DNA from: Chloroflexota bacterium
GTDB taxonomy: Bacteria; Chloroflexota; Dehalococcoidia; DSTF01; RBG-16-68-14
Assembly: GCA_003228685.1 (NCBI GenBank)
Contig: QIFC01000023.1
Span: 1 to 60,414 of the forward strand
Reading direction: 5' to 3'
DNA: 60,414 bases
Positions within the stretch are counted from its first letter, which is position 1. Every line of letters begins with the position of its first letter. The notes below the pieces were generated by a model that was not told where the DNA came from, made no database searches, and worked only from the letters and a program-made list of their open reading frames with translations. Below are positions 49,386-57,789 of the stretch, in pieces. Both the position numbers and the translations under genes were made by a program.

Positions 49386-50717
49386 CTACCCTAAGGGTAG
49401 ATCAACCTTCACTTGTGTGCCTTTCCCTTCGCTAGAGTCGACTTCCACACTGCCTCCTAGCGTGGAGATGCGTTCTCGAATGTTCCGGAGCCCCAGGCCG
49501 TTGCTCGGCTGTTCCACATCGAATCCGCGGCCGTCATCCGCGATCGTCATGCGGAAATTCCCATTGCGCTGTTCGAAGCTGGCAGTTACCGAGTGCGCCA
49601 TGGCGTGCTTCCTTACGTTTGCCAGTGACTCACGAGCGATGTGGAACAGGGCCTCCGTCTGCTCCTGGGACAGGCTTTCACAAGCCTGAGGCCCCTCTGA
49701 GAGCCGCACGTCCAACAGCGCGTTCACCTTCAACTCTTGCAGTAGACTGCCGACAGCGCCCGCTAGGTCAGTGTCGGCAAGCTCGGTCGGCCGAAGGTTG
49801 AAGATGTACCCACGCAGGTCCGCGATACTCTGGTTGAGTTGGTCGAGCACGGTGTGGAGCTGCGGTTCGACCTGAGACGGATCATCCTTCAGGTCTTCCA
49901 GACAGTTCTCGACCTTGAGGCCGGTCGCGTACAGCGACTGGATCACGCCGTCATGCATGTCCATACCGATCCTATCGCGCTCCTCCAGAACAGCTAGATC
50001 TTGCACCTGCCTGTAGAGTCTTGCGTTCTCGATCGCGGCCGCGGCGTGAGCCGCGAAGGCGCGAAGCATGTCCTCGTCTCGTTCCGAAAACGACGATCCG
50101 CCGTCCTTGTCCGTGAGATAGAGATCGCCCACGATGCGCCCCTCGTAGCGAATGGGCAGGCCAATGAAGCTCGTCATGGGCGGATGGTGCTCCGGGAAAC
50201 CGATCGCCTCAGGATGGGAGGTGATGTCGTCTACACGAAGGGTTTCACCCGAATGAATCACCACTCCCAGCAGGCCTCGCCCTTTCGGGAACGAGCCAAT
50301 TCGATCGCGTTCAGACTGACTCAATCCCGATGTGATGAACTGGGCGATCTCACCATCGTCCGCCAGCATCGCGAGCGCGCCATACCTTGCGTGTGTCACG
50401 TCCCGGCTCAGGTCAACCACGCGCTGAAGCAACGAAGCCAAGTCAAGATCTGATGAGAGGGCAAGACTGGCTTCGTTGATTGCAGCCAGCTCACGAGCCC
50501 GCTCGTCCGTCTCTTGTTGCGCGCGTCCGAGCGTCTGGAAGATCCAGCGCGAAAACACCGCCGCGCCTACGGCACCAAGTCCTGCGATCACAGCGACCAC
50601 GGCGATGTCCGGAATGATCCGGCCAAAGCCGAGCACGGCCACGGCTGCCGTTACCGCAATGAATGCGGCCGGCAGCCATACACCAACCCGACGCCAGCGA
50701 CGCGTACTCCACTGCAT
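49386..50717 (-). CDS. GAF-domain sensor histidine kinase, DevS/DosT-like
   Basis: 443 residues. Two N-terminal helices (WLPAAFIAVTAAVAVLGFG, IAVVAVIAGLGAVGAAVF), one GAF domain (ARYGALAMLADDGEIAQF, FPKGRGLLGVVIHSGETLRV, GFPEHHPPMTSFIGLPIRY, IVGDLYLTDKDGG), a HisKA_3 with phospho-His in GMDMHDGVIQSLYATGLKVE, and an HATPase with RESLANVRKHA, ADDGRGF and GLGLRNI. The GAF sequence, in particular GFPxHHPPM, follows DevS/DosT, whose GAF-A binds heme for O2/NO/CO sensing. Here there is one GAF rather than two. The start has no strong ribosome site. Two boxes lie upstream in the divergent region with the cupredoxin gene. Confidence 0.9.
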   Translation of the reverse strand: MQWSTRRWRRVGVWLPAAFIAVTAAVAVLGFGRIIPDIAVVAVIAGLGAVGAAVFSRWIFQTLGRAQQETDERARELAAINEASLALSSDLDLASLLQRVVDLSRDVTHARYGALAMLADDGEIAQFITSGLSQSERDRIGSFPKGRGLLGVVIHSGETLRVDDITSHPEAIGFPEHHPPMTSFIGLPIRYEGRIVGDLYLTDKDGGSSFSERDEDMLRAFAAHAAAAIENARLYRQVQDLAVLEERDRIGMDMHDGVIQSLYATGLKVENCLEDLKDDPSQVEPQLHTVLDQLNQSIADLRGYIFNLRPTELADTDLAGAVGSLLQELKVNALLDVRLSEGPQACESLSQEQTEALFHIARESLANVRKHAMAHSVTASFEQRNGNFRMTIADDGRGFDVEQPSNGLGLRNIRERISTLGGSVEVDSSEGKGTQVKVDLPLG

Positions 50718-50787
50718 GCTTACTGAGCAATTATAACGGCATTCTCAACGCGAACGGCGCCGGCGGCGCGACGTCCTGTTCGCGAGG

Positions 50788-50801
50788 GGTCCATTTGGCC
50801 C
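50788..50801. promoter_or_regulatory. GGGCCA-type box, full match, kinase side
   Basis: GGTCCA-TT-TGGCCC, extended by G/C on each side, centred 77 bp ahead of the kinase start at 50717. TATAAT on the minus strand at 50735-50730 is the probable -10 of the kinase gene. Suggests autoregulation. Confidence 0.55.
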
Positions 50802-50851
50802 CATCTCTCAGTCGCACGTTCCCTGCCAAGGTGATCCTCCAGCTCGCGCGA

Positions 50852-50865
50852 GGGCCATATGGCCC
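50852..50865. promoter_or_regulatory. GGGCCA-type box, full match, cupredoxin side
   Basis: GGGCCA-TA-TGGCCC, a perfect palindrome, centred 98 bp ahead of the cupredoxin lipoprotein start at 50957. Confidence 0.6.
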
Positions 50866-50956
50866 CCATCGCCGGTCGAATTTACTGGAGCGTTACGGCT
50901 TGGCCCAGTATCCTGAAACGACATGAAGCGATACTTGTAAGGGAGGAATATCACGC

Positions 50957-51499
50957 ATGCATAGAAGAAGACTTGTGATCGTAATGGGTGCCGTGGTGGC
51001 ACTGCTCTCGTTGCTGTTTCTCGCCGCTGCCTGCGGCGGAGATGACGACGGCAATGCCGATCCTACGGCGACAGAGCCGGCGGCCGAAGATCCGGTGGCG
51101 ACAGAGCCCGCCGATGAGCCAGGGCCGACGGAGCCCGCCGACGAGCCTCCTGCAACGGAGACCTCCGTGGATGTGAGCCTGTCTGAGTTCGCGGTCGAAC
51201 CGTCGGTCGAATCGGTTCCAGCCGGCACGGTGACGTTCAATGTGAGCAGCGACGGGGCAATCTTCCACAACTTCAGGGTCATCAAGACTGACCTGGCTCC
51301 CGACGCGTTGCCCGTTGACGACGCGACGTTCATGGCCGATGAAGCGCAGGTCGACGTCGTAGGAAGAGGCGCGGACCAGCTCGATCCGGGCGATACAGAA
51401 GAGGTAACGGTGGACCTGGAAGCCGGGAGCTATGTGCTCATTTGCAATGTCCCCACGCATTACGGTGTTGGGATGACAGTCGCGTTCACGGCTGAATAG
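50957..51499 (+). CDS. Cupredoxin lipoprotein (plastocyanin/azurin-like)
   Basis: 180 residues. Basic n-region and hydrophobic h-region end in the lipobox LAAAC (Cys near residue 26), so it is a lipoprotein. A Pro/Glu/Thr-rich linker of about 45 residues spaces a C-terminal cupredoxin domain from the membrane; Cu ligands are His in IFHNFRV and the CNVPTHYGVGM segment (C-x4-H-x4-M). GGGAGG lies about 11 nt before the ATG. Likely role is electron carriage to the cytochrome oxidase encoded next to it, whose subunit II has its own extra cupredoxin domain. Two regulatory boxes lie upstream; a strong hairpin follows. Confidence 0.9.
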   Translation: MHRRRLVIVMGAVVALLSLLFLAAACGGDDDGNADPTATEPAAEDPVATEPADEPGPTEPADEPPATETSVDVSLSEFAVEPSVESVPAGTVTFNVSSDGAIFHNFRVIKTDLAPDALPVDDATFMADEAQVDVVGRGADQLDPGDTEEVTVDLEAGSYVLICNVPTHYGVGMTVAFTAE

Positions 51500-51519
51500 A
51501 CATCCAAGCAGTATAGGCC

Positions 51520-51551
51520 AATGCGGCCGGGGCTCATGCCCCGGCCGCATT
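51520..51551. terminator. Strong hairpin, probable bidirectional terminator
   Basis: AATGCGGCCGGGGC (51520-51533) pairs without mismatch with GCCCCGGCCGCATT (51538-51551) around TCAT: 14 bp. Lies between the convergent cupredoxin and cytochrome oxidase subunit III genes. No T-run, but its A/T ends give short T stretches on either strand. Confidence 0.8.
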
Positions 51552-51571
51552 GCTATCTGTGTGGAATAAGC

Positions 51572-52138
51572 CTACGAGCTGATCAGGTACAGAATGGGGT
51601 AGAAGAACACCCAGACAACGTCCACGAAGTGCCAGTACTTGACCGTTGCCTCAACGCCCCAGTGCTTCTTCGCCGAGAAGTGACCTCGCAGGCTCAGCCA
51701 GTAGAGAAGCCCCAGCATGAAGATACCGCTTACCACGTGTGCGGCATGCACCCCGGTCATCGAAAAGAACGCGGTCCCAAAGGGGTCTGACAGTTCGAAC
51801 TCGGCGCTGCTCCACTCGAAGCCAACCCCGATGACGAACACCAACCCTAGCAGGATCGTCGCCAGGAGATTGCGCTGGAACGCGCTGCGGTCACCGCGGG
51901 CGATCGCAACTTCGCTCCGATACGCCGTCAGGCTGCTGACCAGCAGGATCGATGTGATCCCGAGCCCGAGGAGCTGATTGAGGTCCTCGGGCCGGCCCGT
52001 GCCGGCGATGACAAACCGAGCCGTCGCCAGTGCGGAGAAGAGAAACGTCTCCGACAGGAAGAACATCCACAGGCCCGCCTGGTTGATCTTTGCACGCAGC
52101 TTCTCTTCAGCCTCGACATGCATCGTCGCGACGGCCAT
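51572..52138 (-). CDS. coxC: Cytochrome c oxidase subunit III
   Basis: 188 residues, five helices of the short subunit III form. Marks: INQAGLWMFFLSETFLFSAL, the acidic residue in FEWSSAEFELSDPFGTAFFSMTGVHAAHV, GLLYWLSLRG, and KYWHFVDVVWVFFYPILYL. It starts right after the subunit IV stop. Last gene of the coxB-coxA-coxIV-coxC operon. Membrane protein that stabilises subunit I. Confidence 0.93.
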   Translation of the reverse strand: MAVATMHVEAEEKLRAKINQAGLWMFFLSETFLFSALATARFVIAGTGRPEDLNQLLGLGITSILLVSSLTAYRSEVAIARGDRSAFQRNLLATILLGLVFVIGVGFEWSSAEFELSDPFGTAFFSMTGVHAAHVVSGIFMLGLLYWLSLRGHFSAKKHWGVEATVKYWHFVDVVWVFFYPILYLISS

Positions 52139-52366
52139 CTACAATTCCTCCTCGTCGCCAAACCACAGGCGCGCAAGGTGCATGAAGTAGTGGATGATCA
52201 GGCCGGCCTTCGCGATAGCGAAGACAACCAGGATCGCCACGTTCTGGTCGATGCTAATGGCAAGGAAGTACTCAGCGACCGTTAGGATCGCCAGCCCAAT
52301 AAAGACGACCCAACCTCTACCGAGAGGACCGCTTGTCTCTGACGCGGGTTCCGGCTGCTCGCTCAT
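52139..52366 (-). CDS. Cytochrome c oxidase subunit IV
   Basis: 75 residues with two to three helices (WVVFIGLAILTVAEYFLAI, VAILVVFAIAKAGLIIHYFM); the pattern KAGLIIHYFMHL is that of the bacterial COX IV/prokaryotic cytochrome oxidase subunit IV family. Its ATG overlaps the coxA stop (ATGA) and its stop directly abuts the coxC start. Small accessory membrane subunit. Confidence 0.88.
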   Translation of the reverse strand: MSEQPEPASETSGPLGRGWVVFIGLAILTVAEYFLAISIDQNVAILVVFAIAKAGLIIHYFMHLARLWFGDEEEL

Positions 52367-54243
52367 GCCTCATCCTCCTCACTTGCCCCAGCGACAGCGA
52401 GTACGCCGTGTGCCGGGGCGTTCGGCACGCCGTAGTCGTAGGGGTTGCCAGTGACCCTCGGCGGCGCGGGGAAGTTCTCCAGTGGCGGCGGGGAAGGCAC
52501 GCGCCATTCCAGCGTCCTCGCGCGCCAGGGGTCTGCCTCGGCCTTCTCTCCCCAGATCACGGAACGCACCATATTGTATACGAAAGGCAGGAAGCTGACG
52601 GCCATGATGAAGCCCATCACGCTGATCACGATGTTTATTTCCTGCAGGTCCGGCGTGTAGCTGGCAATTCGTCGGTTCATGCCGTTCAGTCCGGCCCAGA
52701 ACATCGGGATAAACGTGGCGTTAAAGCTCAAGAACATCAGCCAGAAATGAAGCTGGCCCAGCCTCTCGCTGTACATCTTGCCGGTGATCTTGGGGAACCA
52801 ATAGTAGACTGCGGCGAACAACGCGAAGATCTCGCCACCAATGATCGTGTAGTGGAAGTGAGCGACGACGAAGTACGTGTCGGAAAGACTTACGTCCGTG
52901 GGCGCATCGGCCAGGAAGATGCCCGTGATGCCACCGATCATGAAGTTGAAGACGACCGCCAAGGCAAAGAGCATCGGCGTGCGCAGCCAGAGCCGTCCCA
53001 TCCAGATCGTCCCCAGCGCTGAGAGGAACACCAGGCCTGTCGGGACCGAGATGATCTCCGTGGTCACGAGGAACGGCGCGATCAGCCGGCTGTCCATGCC
53101 GCTCACGAACATGTGGTGGGCCCAAACTAATGCGCTAAGCCCCACGATCCCAAGCAGGCCGCCGACAGCCCATTTGTAGGCGAAGAGCGGCTTGCGGGAG
53201 AAGTGCGCAAGGATCTCTAGCGTCACGCCAAGCCCCGGTAGGACGAAGATGTACACCGCGGGGTGCGAATAGAACCAGAAGATATGCTGGTACAGGATCG
53301 GCTCGCCGCCGGCCTCCGCTACGAAGAACGACGTGTCCGCTATGCGATCCAATGTGACCATCAACATCGCGGCAGCGAAGAACTGGGTGAAGAGCAGCGC
53401 GAGGATTGCTGTCGCGAACATCGACCAAACGAAGATGGGAAGCCTTCCCCACGTCATGCCCGGCGCTCGCATGTAGATAATCGTCGCAAGGAAGTTGAGC
53501 CCGCCCAGAATAGACGAAATCCCGAACGTGATGATCGCCAAGGTAAAGAAGATGTGCCCGGGGCTGGCCGCCTGCGTACTGAGCGGCGGGTAGGCTGTCC
53601 AGCCGGAGTCCCAGCCGCCCACGGCCTGAGCGGCCAGGAGCATGATCGCGACCGGCGGAACCATCCAGAAGGAGAGGGCGTTGATCCTTGGGAACGCGAC
53701 ATCCTCGGCGCCGATCAGGAGCGGGACGAAGTAGTTCCCGAATCCGCCGATCACGACTGCCACGGCGACGGCGATCATGATGATGCCGTGCAGGCTCATG
53801 ACCCGGTTGTAGCTATCTTCGCTTAACATCGACGCCTCAGGCGTGAGTAGCTGCATCCGGATCAATACCGCAAAGAGACCCGCCACCAGGAACAGGAGCA
53901 TGAACGTCACCAGATACTGAATACCGATGATCTTGTGGTCCGTGGTGAAGGCGAAATATCGATGCCAGCCCGTGGGGCCTTCCCTGGTGCTGAGGCCCAG
54001 CCACTCGCGTCCCCAGCGCTCCCACACGCCGGCGCCGAACAGCCAGCCGACGATCCCGATCGCATAGCCGAACGTCATGCTCAGTTCCAGCGACCAGAAG
54101 TCGCGGCCGTCGATGGTCCGCAGTACGCCGACGAACGCCGCGCCCAACGCAAAACCGAGACCACCCCAAACCAGCCCGCGCAGGAGCGGCATCAGTGCGC
54201 TTATTGCACCAGCCTGTGGTTCGCTCTGCGCTGTGGCCGTCAC
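52363..54243 (-). CDS. coxA: Cytochrome c oxidase subunit I, A2-type
   Basis: 626 residues from a GTG at 54243 with GGAGG about 9 nt upstream; an ATG further up would overlap coxB. Marks: MSLHGIIMIAVAVAVVIGGF (heme a His), WFYSHPAVYIFVLPG (CuB His, cross-linked Tyr; YS rather than Glu marks the A2 group), VWAHHMFVSGMDSR (CuB His pair), VVAHFHYTIIGGE (heme ligands). About 13 helices plus two extra N-terminal helices (ALMPLLRGLVWGGLGFALGA and MTFGYAIGIVGWLFG). Reduces O2 and pumps protons; shows aerobic respiration despite oxygen-independent type hydroxylases elsewhere. Confidence 0.95.
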   Translation of the reverse strand: MTATAQSEPQAGAISALMPLLRGLVWGGLGFALGAAFVGVLRTIDGRDFWSLELSMTFGYAIGIVGWLFGAGVWERWGREWLGLSTREGPTGWHRYFAFTTDHKIIGIQYLVTFMLLFLVAGLFAVLIRMQLLTPEASMLSEDSYNRVMSLHGIIMIAVAVAVVIGGFGNYFVPLLIGAEDVAFPRINALSFWMVPPVAIMLLAAQAVGGWDSGWTAYPPLSTQAASPGHIFFTLAIITFGISSILGGLNFLATIIYMRAPGMTWGRLPIFVWSMFATAILALLFTQFFAAAMLMVTLDRIADTSFFVAEAGGEPILYQHIFWFYSHPAVYIFVLPGLGVTLEILAHFSRKPLFAYKWAVGGLLGIVGLSALVWAHHMFVSGMDSRLIAPFLVTTEIISVPTGLVFLSALGTIWMGRLWLRTPMLFALAVVFNFMIGGITGIFLADAPTDVSLSDTYFVVAHFHYTIIGGEIFALFAAVYYWFPKITGKMYSERLGQLHFWLMFLSFNATFIPMFWAGLNGMNRRIASYTPDLQEINIVISVMGFIMAVSFLPFVYNMVRSVIWGEKAEADPWRARTLEWRVPSPPPLENFPAPPRVTGNPYDYGVPNAPAHGVLAVAGASEEDEA

Positions 54244-54277
54244 GCCCGCGTTCCTCCCCGTTCTTCGCTTGTTCGCA

Positions 54278-55342
54278 TCATTGCACCACCAACTCACCGT
54301 TCATGTTTGGATGGACATCGCAGATGTAGTAGTACGTGCCGGGTGCTGGCGCATCGAACACGATCTCCTGCACGAGCGGCCCCGCTTCGACCGGGCTTCC
54401 GGCGATCAGGTCTGCCTTGCCAGCGGCCGCCTCCTCACTCTCATACAGAGCCCAGTTGTGTGGAATCGCCGCGTCTCGGTTGTCGAAGACGATCTTGATC
54501 TGGCGATCGGACTCGGCCACAATCTCGTCGATATCGAACGCGATCTTCTCCCCCACAATGGTGAACTGCTGAGCGTCTGCGGCCACTGGTTCGCCATCCG
54601 TCGGCGATGTGGCGGCGTTGGCCCGTTCGGCCAGCCACTCCTCAAATTCGACTTCTGTGACGACACGTACGGGGATCTGCATCCTCGCGTGTGAGATTCC
54701 GCACATCTCCGCGCACTGAACACGGAAGTTGGGGTCTGCTTGGAATGAACCGATGCGGGTAGGCGTCAATGAGATCTCCGTAGTCCGCCCAGGCACGGCG
54801 TCGATCTTCATTAGGAAGCCGGGGACCCAGAACGAGTGGAGCACGTCCAGGCTGGTGATCTCAAAGCGGACGGATCGGTCAACAGGCAACACCAGCTCGC
54901 TCACGCGCTCCACGCCGTGCTCCGGATAGCTGATGAACCAGGTCCACTGCACTCCCTCCACTTCCACGATGAGATCCGGGTTATCCTCGACGCCGAAGAT
55001 CTCCGAGATCTCGACGAGGCCGGGGTAGATCATGACCGTCAGCGTGAGGGCGGCCGTAATGGTGAACCAGGCGAGTGGCACGGTGCCCCGGCCATGCAAC
55101 GGGGGCCCGTCTTCTTCGGGCAAGCCGACGGTCCGACGTGTGGCCACCGTGTACAGAAGCACCGCAATAACCAGGGTGAGCACCGGCACGGCAAAGTAGA
55201 CGAGCACCCGGAACGCCTGCTCAATCACCTCACCCTTGTCGGAGCTTACGGCCGGGTAAATGTCAACAAAGATGGCCAGCAACTCACCGATGGCGGTGAG
55301 GGCTAGCCACAGAATGCTGACGAGGATGTAGTCACGTTTCAT
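54278..55342 (-). CDS. coxB: Cytochrome c oxidase subunit II with fused C-terminal cupredoxin domain
   Basis: 354 residues. Two N-terminal helices; the CuA domain with VLHSFWVPGF (His) and CAEMCGISHARM (C-x3-C-x3-H-x2-M). It is about 100 residues longer than plain subunit II: a second cupredoxin follows (from near residue 255), with IPHNWALYESEEAA (His) and YYYICDVHPNMNG (C-x2-H-x2-M), the pattern of a blue copper or halocyanin-type site. This domain may receive electrons from a soluble or lipoprotein cupredoxin in place of cytochrome c. First gene of the operon. Confidence 0.94.
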   Translation of the reverse strand: MKRDYILVSILWLALTAIGELLAIFVDIYPAVSSDKGEVIEQAFRVLVYFAVPVLTLVIAVLLYTVATRRTVGLPEEDGPPLHGRGTVPLAWFTITAALTLTVMIYPGLVEISEIFGVEDNPDLIVEVEGVQWTWFISYPEHGVERVSELVLPVDRSVRFEITSLDVLHSFWVPGFLMKIDAVPGRTTEISLTPTRIGSFQADPNFRVQCAEMCGISHARMQIPVRVVTEVEFEEWLAERANAATSPTDGEPVAADAQQFTIVGEKIAFDIDEIVAESDRQIKIVFDNRDAAIPHNWALYESEEAAAGKADLIAGSPVEAGPLVQEIVFDAPAPGTYYYICDVHPNMNGELVVQ

Positions 55343-55551
55343 CGTTCAGTGTCCATCTTCATTGCGGCAGCGCCGGCCACGCACGACTCTGCCCGCCCGG
55401 CGCGTCAGCCGCGCGAAGCGTGCTCGCGCGAAATGCGCGCGATGTTTTGAGCCGTAACGGGCGCGCATTTTCACAATCACGATAAGGTGCGTGGCTCGCC
55501 TGGTCGTGATGCAATTGCATCAATCTCCCTTCTTCGGTACGCTCGCGACGG

Positions 55552-56298
55552 ATGCCCAAGGTAAATCGAGATGCCGATAAGGCCAGGCCCAGCGCGCGGA
55601 AGACCACCCGGTCGACGCGGCGCAAGAGCGAGCCCATGGCCGAAAAAATGCTGAGGCTGCTGGCTCGGTCGGCGGATGGCGTCTTCGCCGTGGACACGGA
55701 TCAGCAGGTGATCTCCTGGAGCACTGCCGCCGAGGAGCTGACCGGCCAGCGCGCCGAAGATGTGATCGGCAAGCCGTGCTACGAGATTGTTGCGGGGACC
55801 GACTACCAGGGCCAGATCTTCTGCCGCCGCAACTGTCCGGCCATCCGATCGGCGCGACGCGGCCAGTCCGTGCCGAACTTCGATCTCGCCTGCAACAGGA
55901 ACGGCGAGGAAACGTGGCTCAACGTCAGCATCATCCCGGTGCCGAGCGGCGACCTGGGAGGGGCGATGGCGATTCACCTGATCCGCGATGTGTCCCAGCG
56001 GCGCCAAGCGGAACGCCTCGCTCAGGCGGCGATCGACACGGTCAGCCAGTACACGTCCGCTCCGCCCGGCGCAACTGCTAAGGCTGGCCCATATCCGGTC
56101 CCCGGCCCCTCGCTGACCGCTCGTGAGATCGAGGTACTGCGGCTACTGACCAAAGGGCTGCCCACCAGAGTGCTGGCAGAGGAACTGGGCCTCAGCCCGG
56201 CCACCGTCCGCAACCATATCCAGCGCCTGTTGCCAAAGCTCGGCGTGCACAGCCGGTTAGAAGCGGTGGTGTATGCGGTGCGACACGGCCTCATCTAG
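55552..56298 (+). CDS. PAS-LuxR transcription regulator
   Basis: 248 residues. After a basic N-terminus of about 30 residues comes a PAS domain (LLARSADGVFAVDTDQQVIS, WSTAAEELTGQRAEDVIGK) with a Cys cluster CYEIVAGTDYQGQIFCRRNC, a short linker, then a LuxR-type HTH (LTAREIEVLRLLTKGLPTRV, LAEELGLSPATVRNHIQRLL). No receiver domain. Three or four Cys in the PAS loop resemble PAS proteins that may bind a metal or respond to redox. It faces away from the cox operon on a divergent promoter, so control of respiration genes is likely but not shown. Confidence 0.88.
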   Translation: MPKVNRDADKARPSARKTTRSTRRKSEPMAEKMLRLLARSADGVFAVDTDQQVISWSTAAEELTGQRAEDVIGKPCYEIVAGTDYQGQIFCRRNCPAIRSARRGQSVPNFDLACNRNGEETWLNVSIIPVPSGDLGGAMAIHLIRDVSQRRQAERLAQAAIDTVSQYTSAPPGATAKAGPYPVPGPSLTAREIEVLRLLTKGLPTRVLAEELGLSPATVRNHIQRLLPKLGVHSRLEAVVYAVRHGLI

Positions 56299-56970
56299 CC
56301 CGAAGCCCCACGCCTGCCAGGCGGTGCCCGCGTCAGAAATTGGATCGGCCCGACCACGCGGCGACCTACGCCTACCACCATGCAGAGTGATAGAGTGCGG
56401 GCGACGACGCCATCGGCATGGAAGCCGATGCGGGAACCCGTCCGGCTGACTGGCGGTGGCCTCAGATTCGGCTGCTGTAAGAGAGTAACGTTGTAGCACT
56501 GATGCGAATGTCCTGGCGTGCTCAGCGGTCTCGCTCGTCCTCCTGGAACTCCTGCGGGCACAATCGGTACCTGCCGACCACGAGAGCCGCGACAGGGTAC
56601 TGAGCGAGTCCGGCGTAGACATGCTCCTGATCGTCCTAGTGCTGGGCGCCGCCATCGCGGCGGTGGGCGCCTTGGCCACCGCCATCCTCTGGTGGGAGCG
56701 CCAGGACACGGAAGCATCTGACCGCGAGGAGCCGAGTTGAATTTGAGCGGAGCGGTGAGAGAGACGCGACGTGCGCACTAGATCCTCTGATGATCGGTGT
56801 TCGCGCCGGTGGGCGGCTGCGCGAGGACGTCCTCAGAGGAGGCTGCGAGGCTCCCCTGCCCTGCTTCGCGACTACCTGCATTCCGAGCAGATCGCCTACC
56901 GCCACCGTCTAGCGATGTTGCCTGTGCTAGACTCACAATCTATTGGTTCTGAGCGATGGGAAGGAAGTTC
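56299..56970. other. Intergenic stretch without a recognised gene
   Basis: 672 bp between the PAS-LuxR regulator and the ThuA-like gene. Contents I can name are a 39-codon frame with one transmembrane helix (56621-56740) and an inverted repeat GTCTAGC-N12-GCTAGAC at 56907-56932 ahead of the ThuA-like start. The remainder shows no domain, RNA gene or clear hairpin terminator. Confidence 0.6.
56621..56740 (+). CDS. Possible small single-helix membrane protein
   Basis: 39 codons: MLLIVLVLGAAIAAVGALAT, AILWWERQ, then an acidic tail. Only one hydrophobic helix followed by a charged end. The open frame extends further upstream in-frame without a start codon, and no clear ribosome site is seen. Could be a real small protein or the end of a decayed longer one. 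Low confidence. Confidence 0.25.
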   Translation: MLLIVLVLGAAIAAVGALATAILWWERQDTEASDREEPS

Positions 56971-57789
56971 ATGGAACGCGCGCATCTGATCGTCGGCGGC
57001 TTTCCACCCGGCTCCAGCGCTAGCCACGATATGGACTTCGCGCGCCGGGAGCTTCTGTCGCACCTTGGTAAGCGAGGCGATCTGGCGACGACGGTGTCGA
57101 GCGACTTCGGCGAACTCGGGAAGTGGCTACGCGATGCACAGCTTCTGATTACCTACACGGCCGGACCCTTTCCCGATGACGAGCAGCGCGGCGTGTTGAC
57201 TGAGTGGCTCGAAAACGGTGGTCGTTGGCTAGGCTTTCACGGGACCAGTGGCGGGAAGGCCGCGCGCGTCGAGGGCTCGATCCGGCGGAAGATGGTCAAG
57301 CTCCCGCACCATGAGACGCTCGGCTCCTTCTTCCTGAACCACCCACCAATACGCCGGTTCGAGGTCAGGGTCGCGGATTCATCACATCCGATCACGGCGG
57401 GACTACCCGAGAGCTTCGCTGTATCCGACGAGCTCTATCTCATTGAGATCGTGGGCGAATGTAACGCCCTTCTCACCACGGAATTGCCGGCAGACCCATC
57501 TCCCGAGGGATTCGGCTTCCTCTACGACGAGGACACGTCCCTGCAAGCCGACGGCAAGACGCGCGTGCTGGGCTACACGAAAACGGTCGGACACGGCGGG
57601 GTCGCTTACATCGCGCTCGGACACTGCCACTCGCCGGCGACTGACGGCCAGCGGATCGTGGATACAAGCGTCAGTCCGGACGGCATGTCCCCCGGATCGT
57701 TTCGCGGAGTTTGGGACGAAGCCGTCTTCAGGCGATTGGTTGACAATGCGATCGGTTGGGGACTCGGCCAGCCCGCTTCCGTTAGCTAA
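56971..57789 (+). CDS. ThuA-like (class I glutamine amidotransferase fold) protein
   Basis: 272 residues from the ATG at 56971, with GGAAGGA a few nt upstream; an earlier in-frame ATG lacks a site. Marks: LLSHLGKRGDLATTVSSDFG, LITYTAGPFPDDEQRGVLTEWLENGG, RWLGFHGTSGG (nucleophile-turn region), HHETLGSFFLNHPPIRRFEVRV, SHPITAGLPESFAVSDELYL and HGGVAYIALGHCHSP. ThuA-type proteins are linked to sugar catabolism in some bacteria, but this single-domain form is often uncharacterised. Overlaps the convergent RlmI-like gene by 8 bp. Confidence 0.8.
   Translation: MERAHLIVGGFPPGSSASHDMDFARRELLSHLGKRGDLATTVSSDFGELGKWLRDAQLLITYTAGPFPDDEQRGVLTEWLENGGRWLGFHGTSGGKAARVEGSIRRKMVKLPHHETLGSFFLNHPPIRRFEVRVADSSHPITAGLPESFAVSDELYLIEIVGECNALLTTELPADPSPEGFGFLYDEDTSLQADGKTRVLGYTKTVGHGGVAYIALGHCHSPATDGQRIVDTSVSPDGMSPGSFRGVWDEAVFRRLVDNAIGWGLGQPASVS

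Noticed and set aside
54244..54297. ATG start for coxA overlapping coxB
   Set aside because: The GTG at 54243 has GGAGG about 9 nt upstream and avoids the overlap; the added residues match nothing in the family.
56907..56932. Inverted repeat GTCTAGC-N12-GCTAGAC ahead of the ThuA-like gene
   Set aside because: The half-sites resemble the TTAGCG family, but the spacer is 12 rather than 2 bases, so I did not count it as a member; it may be a separate regulator site.
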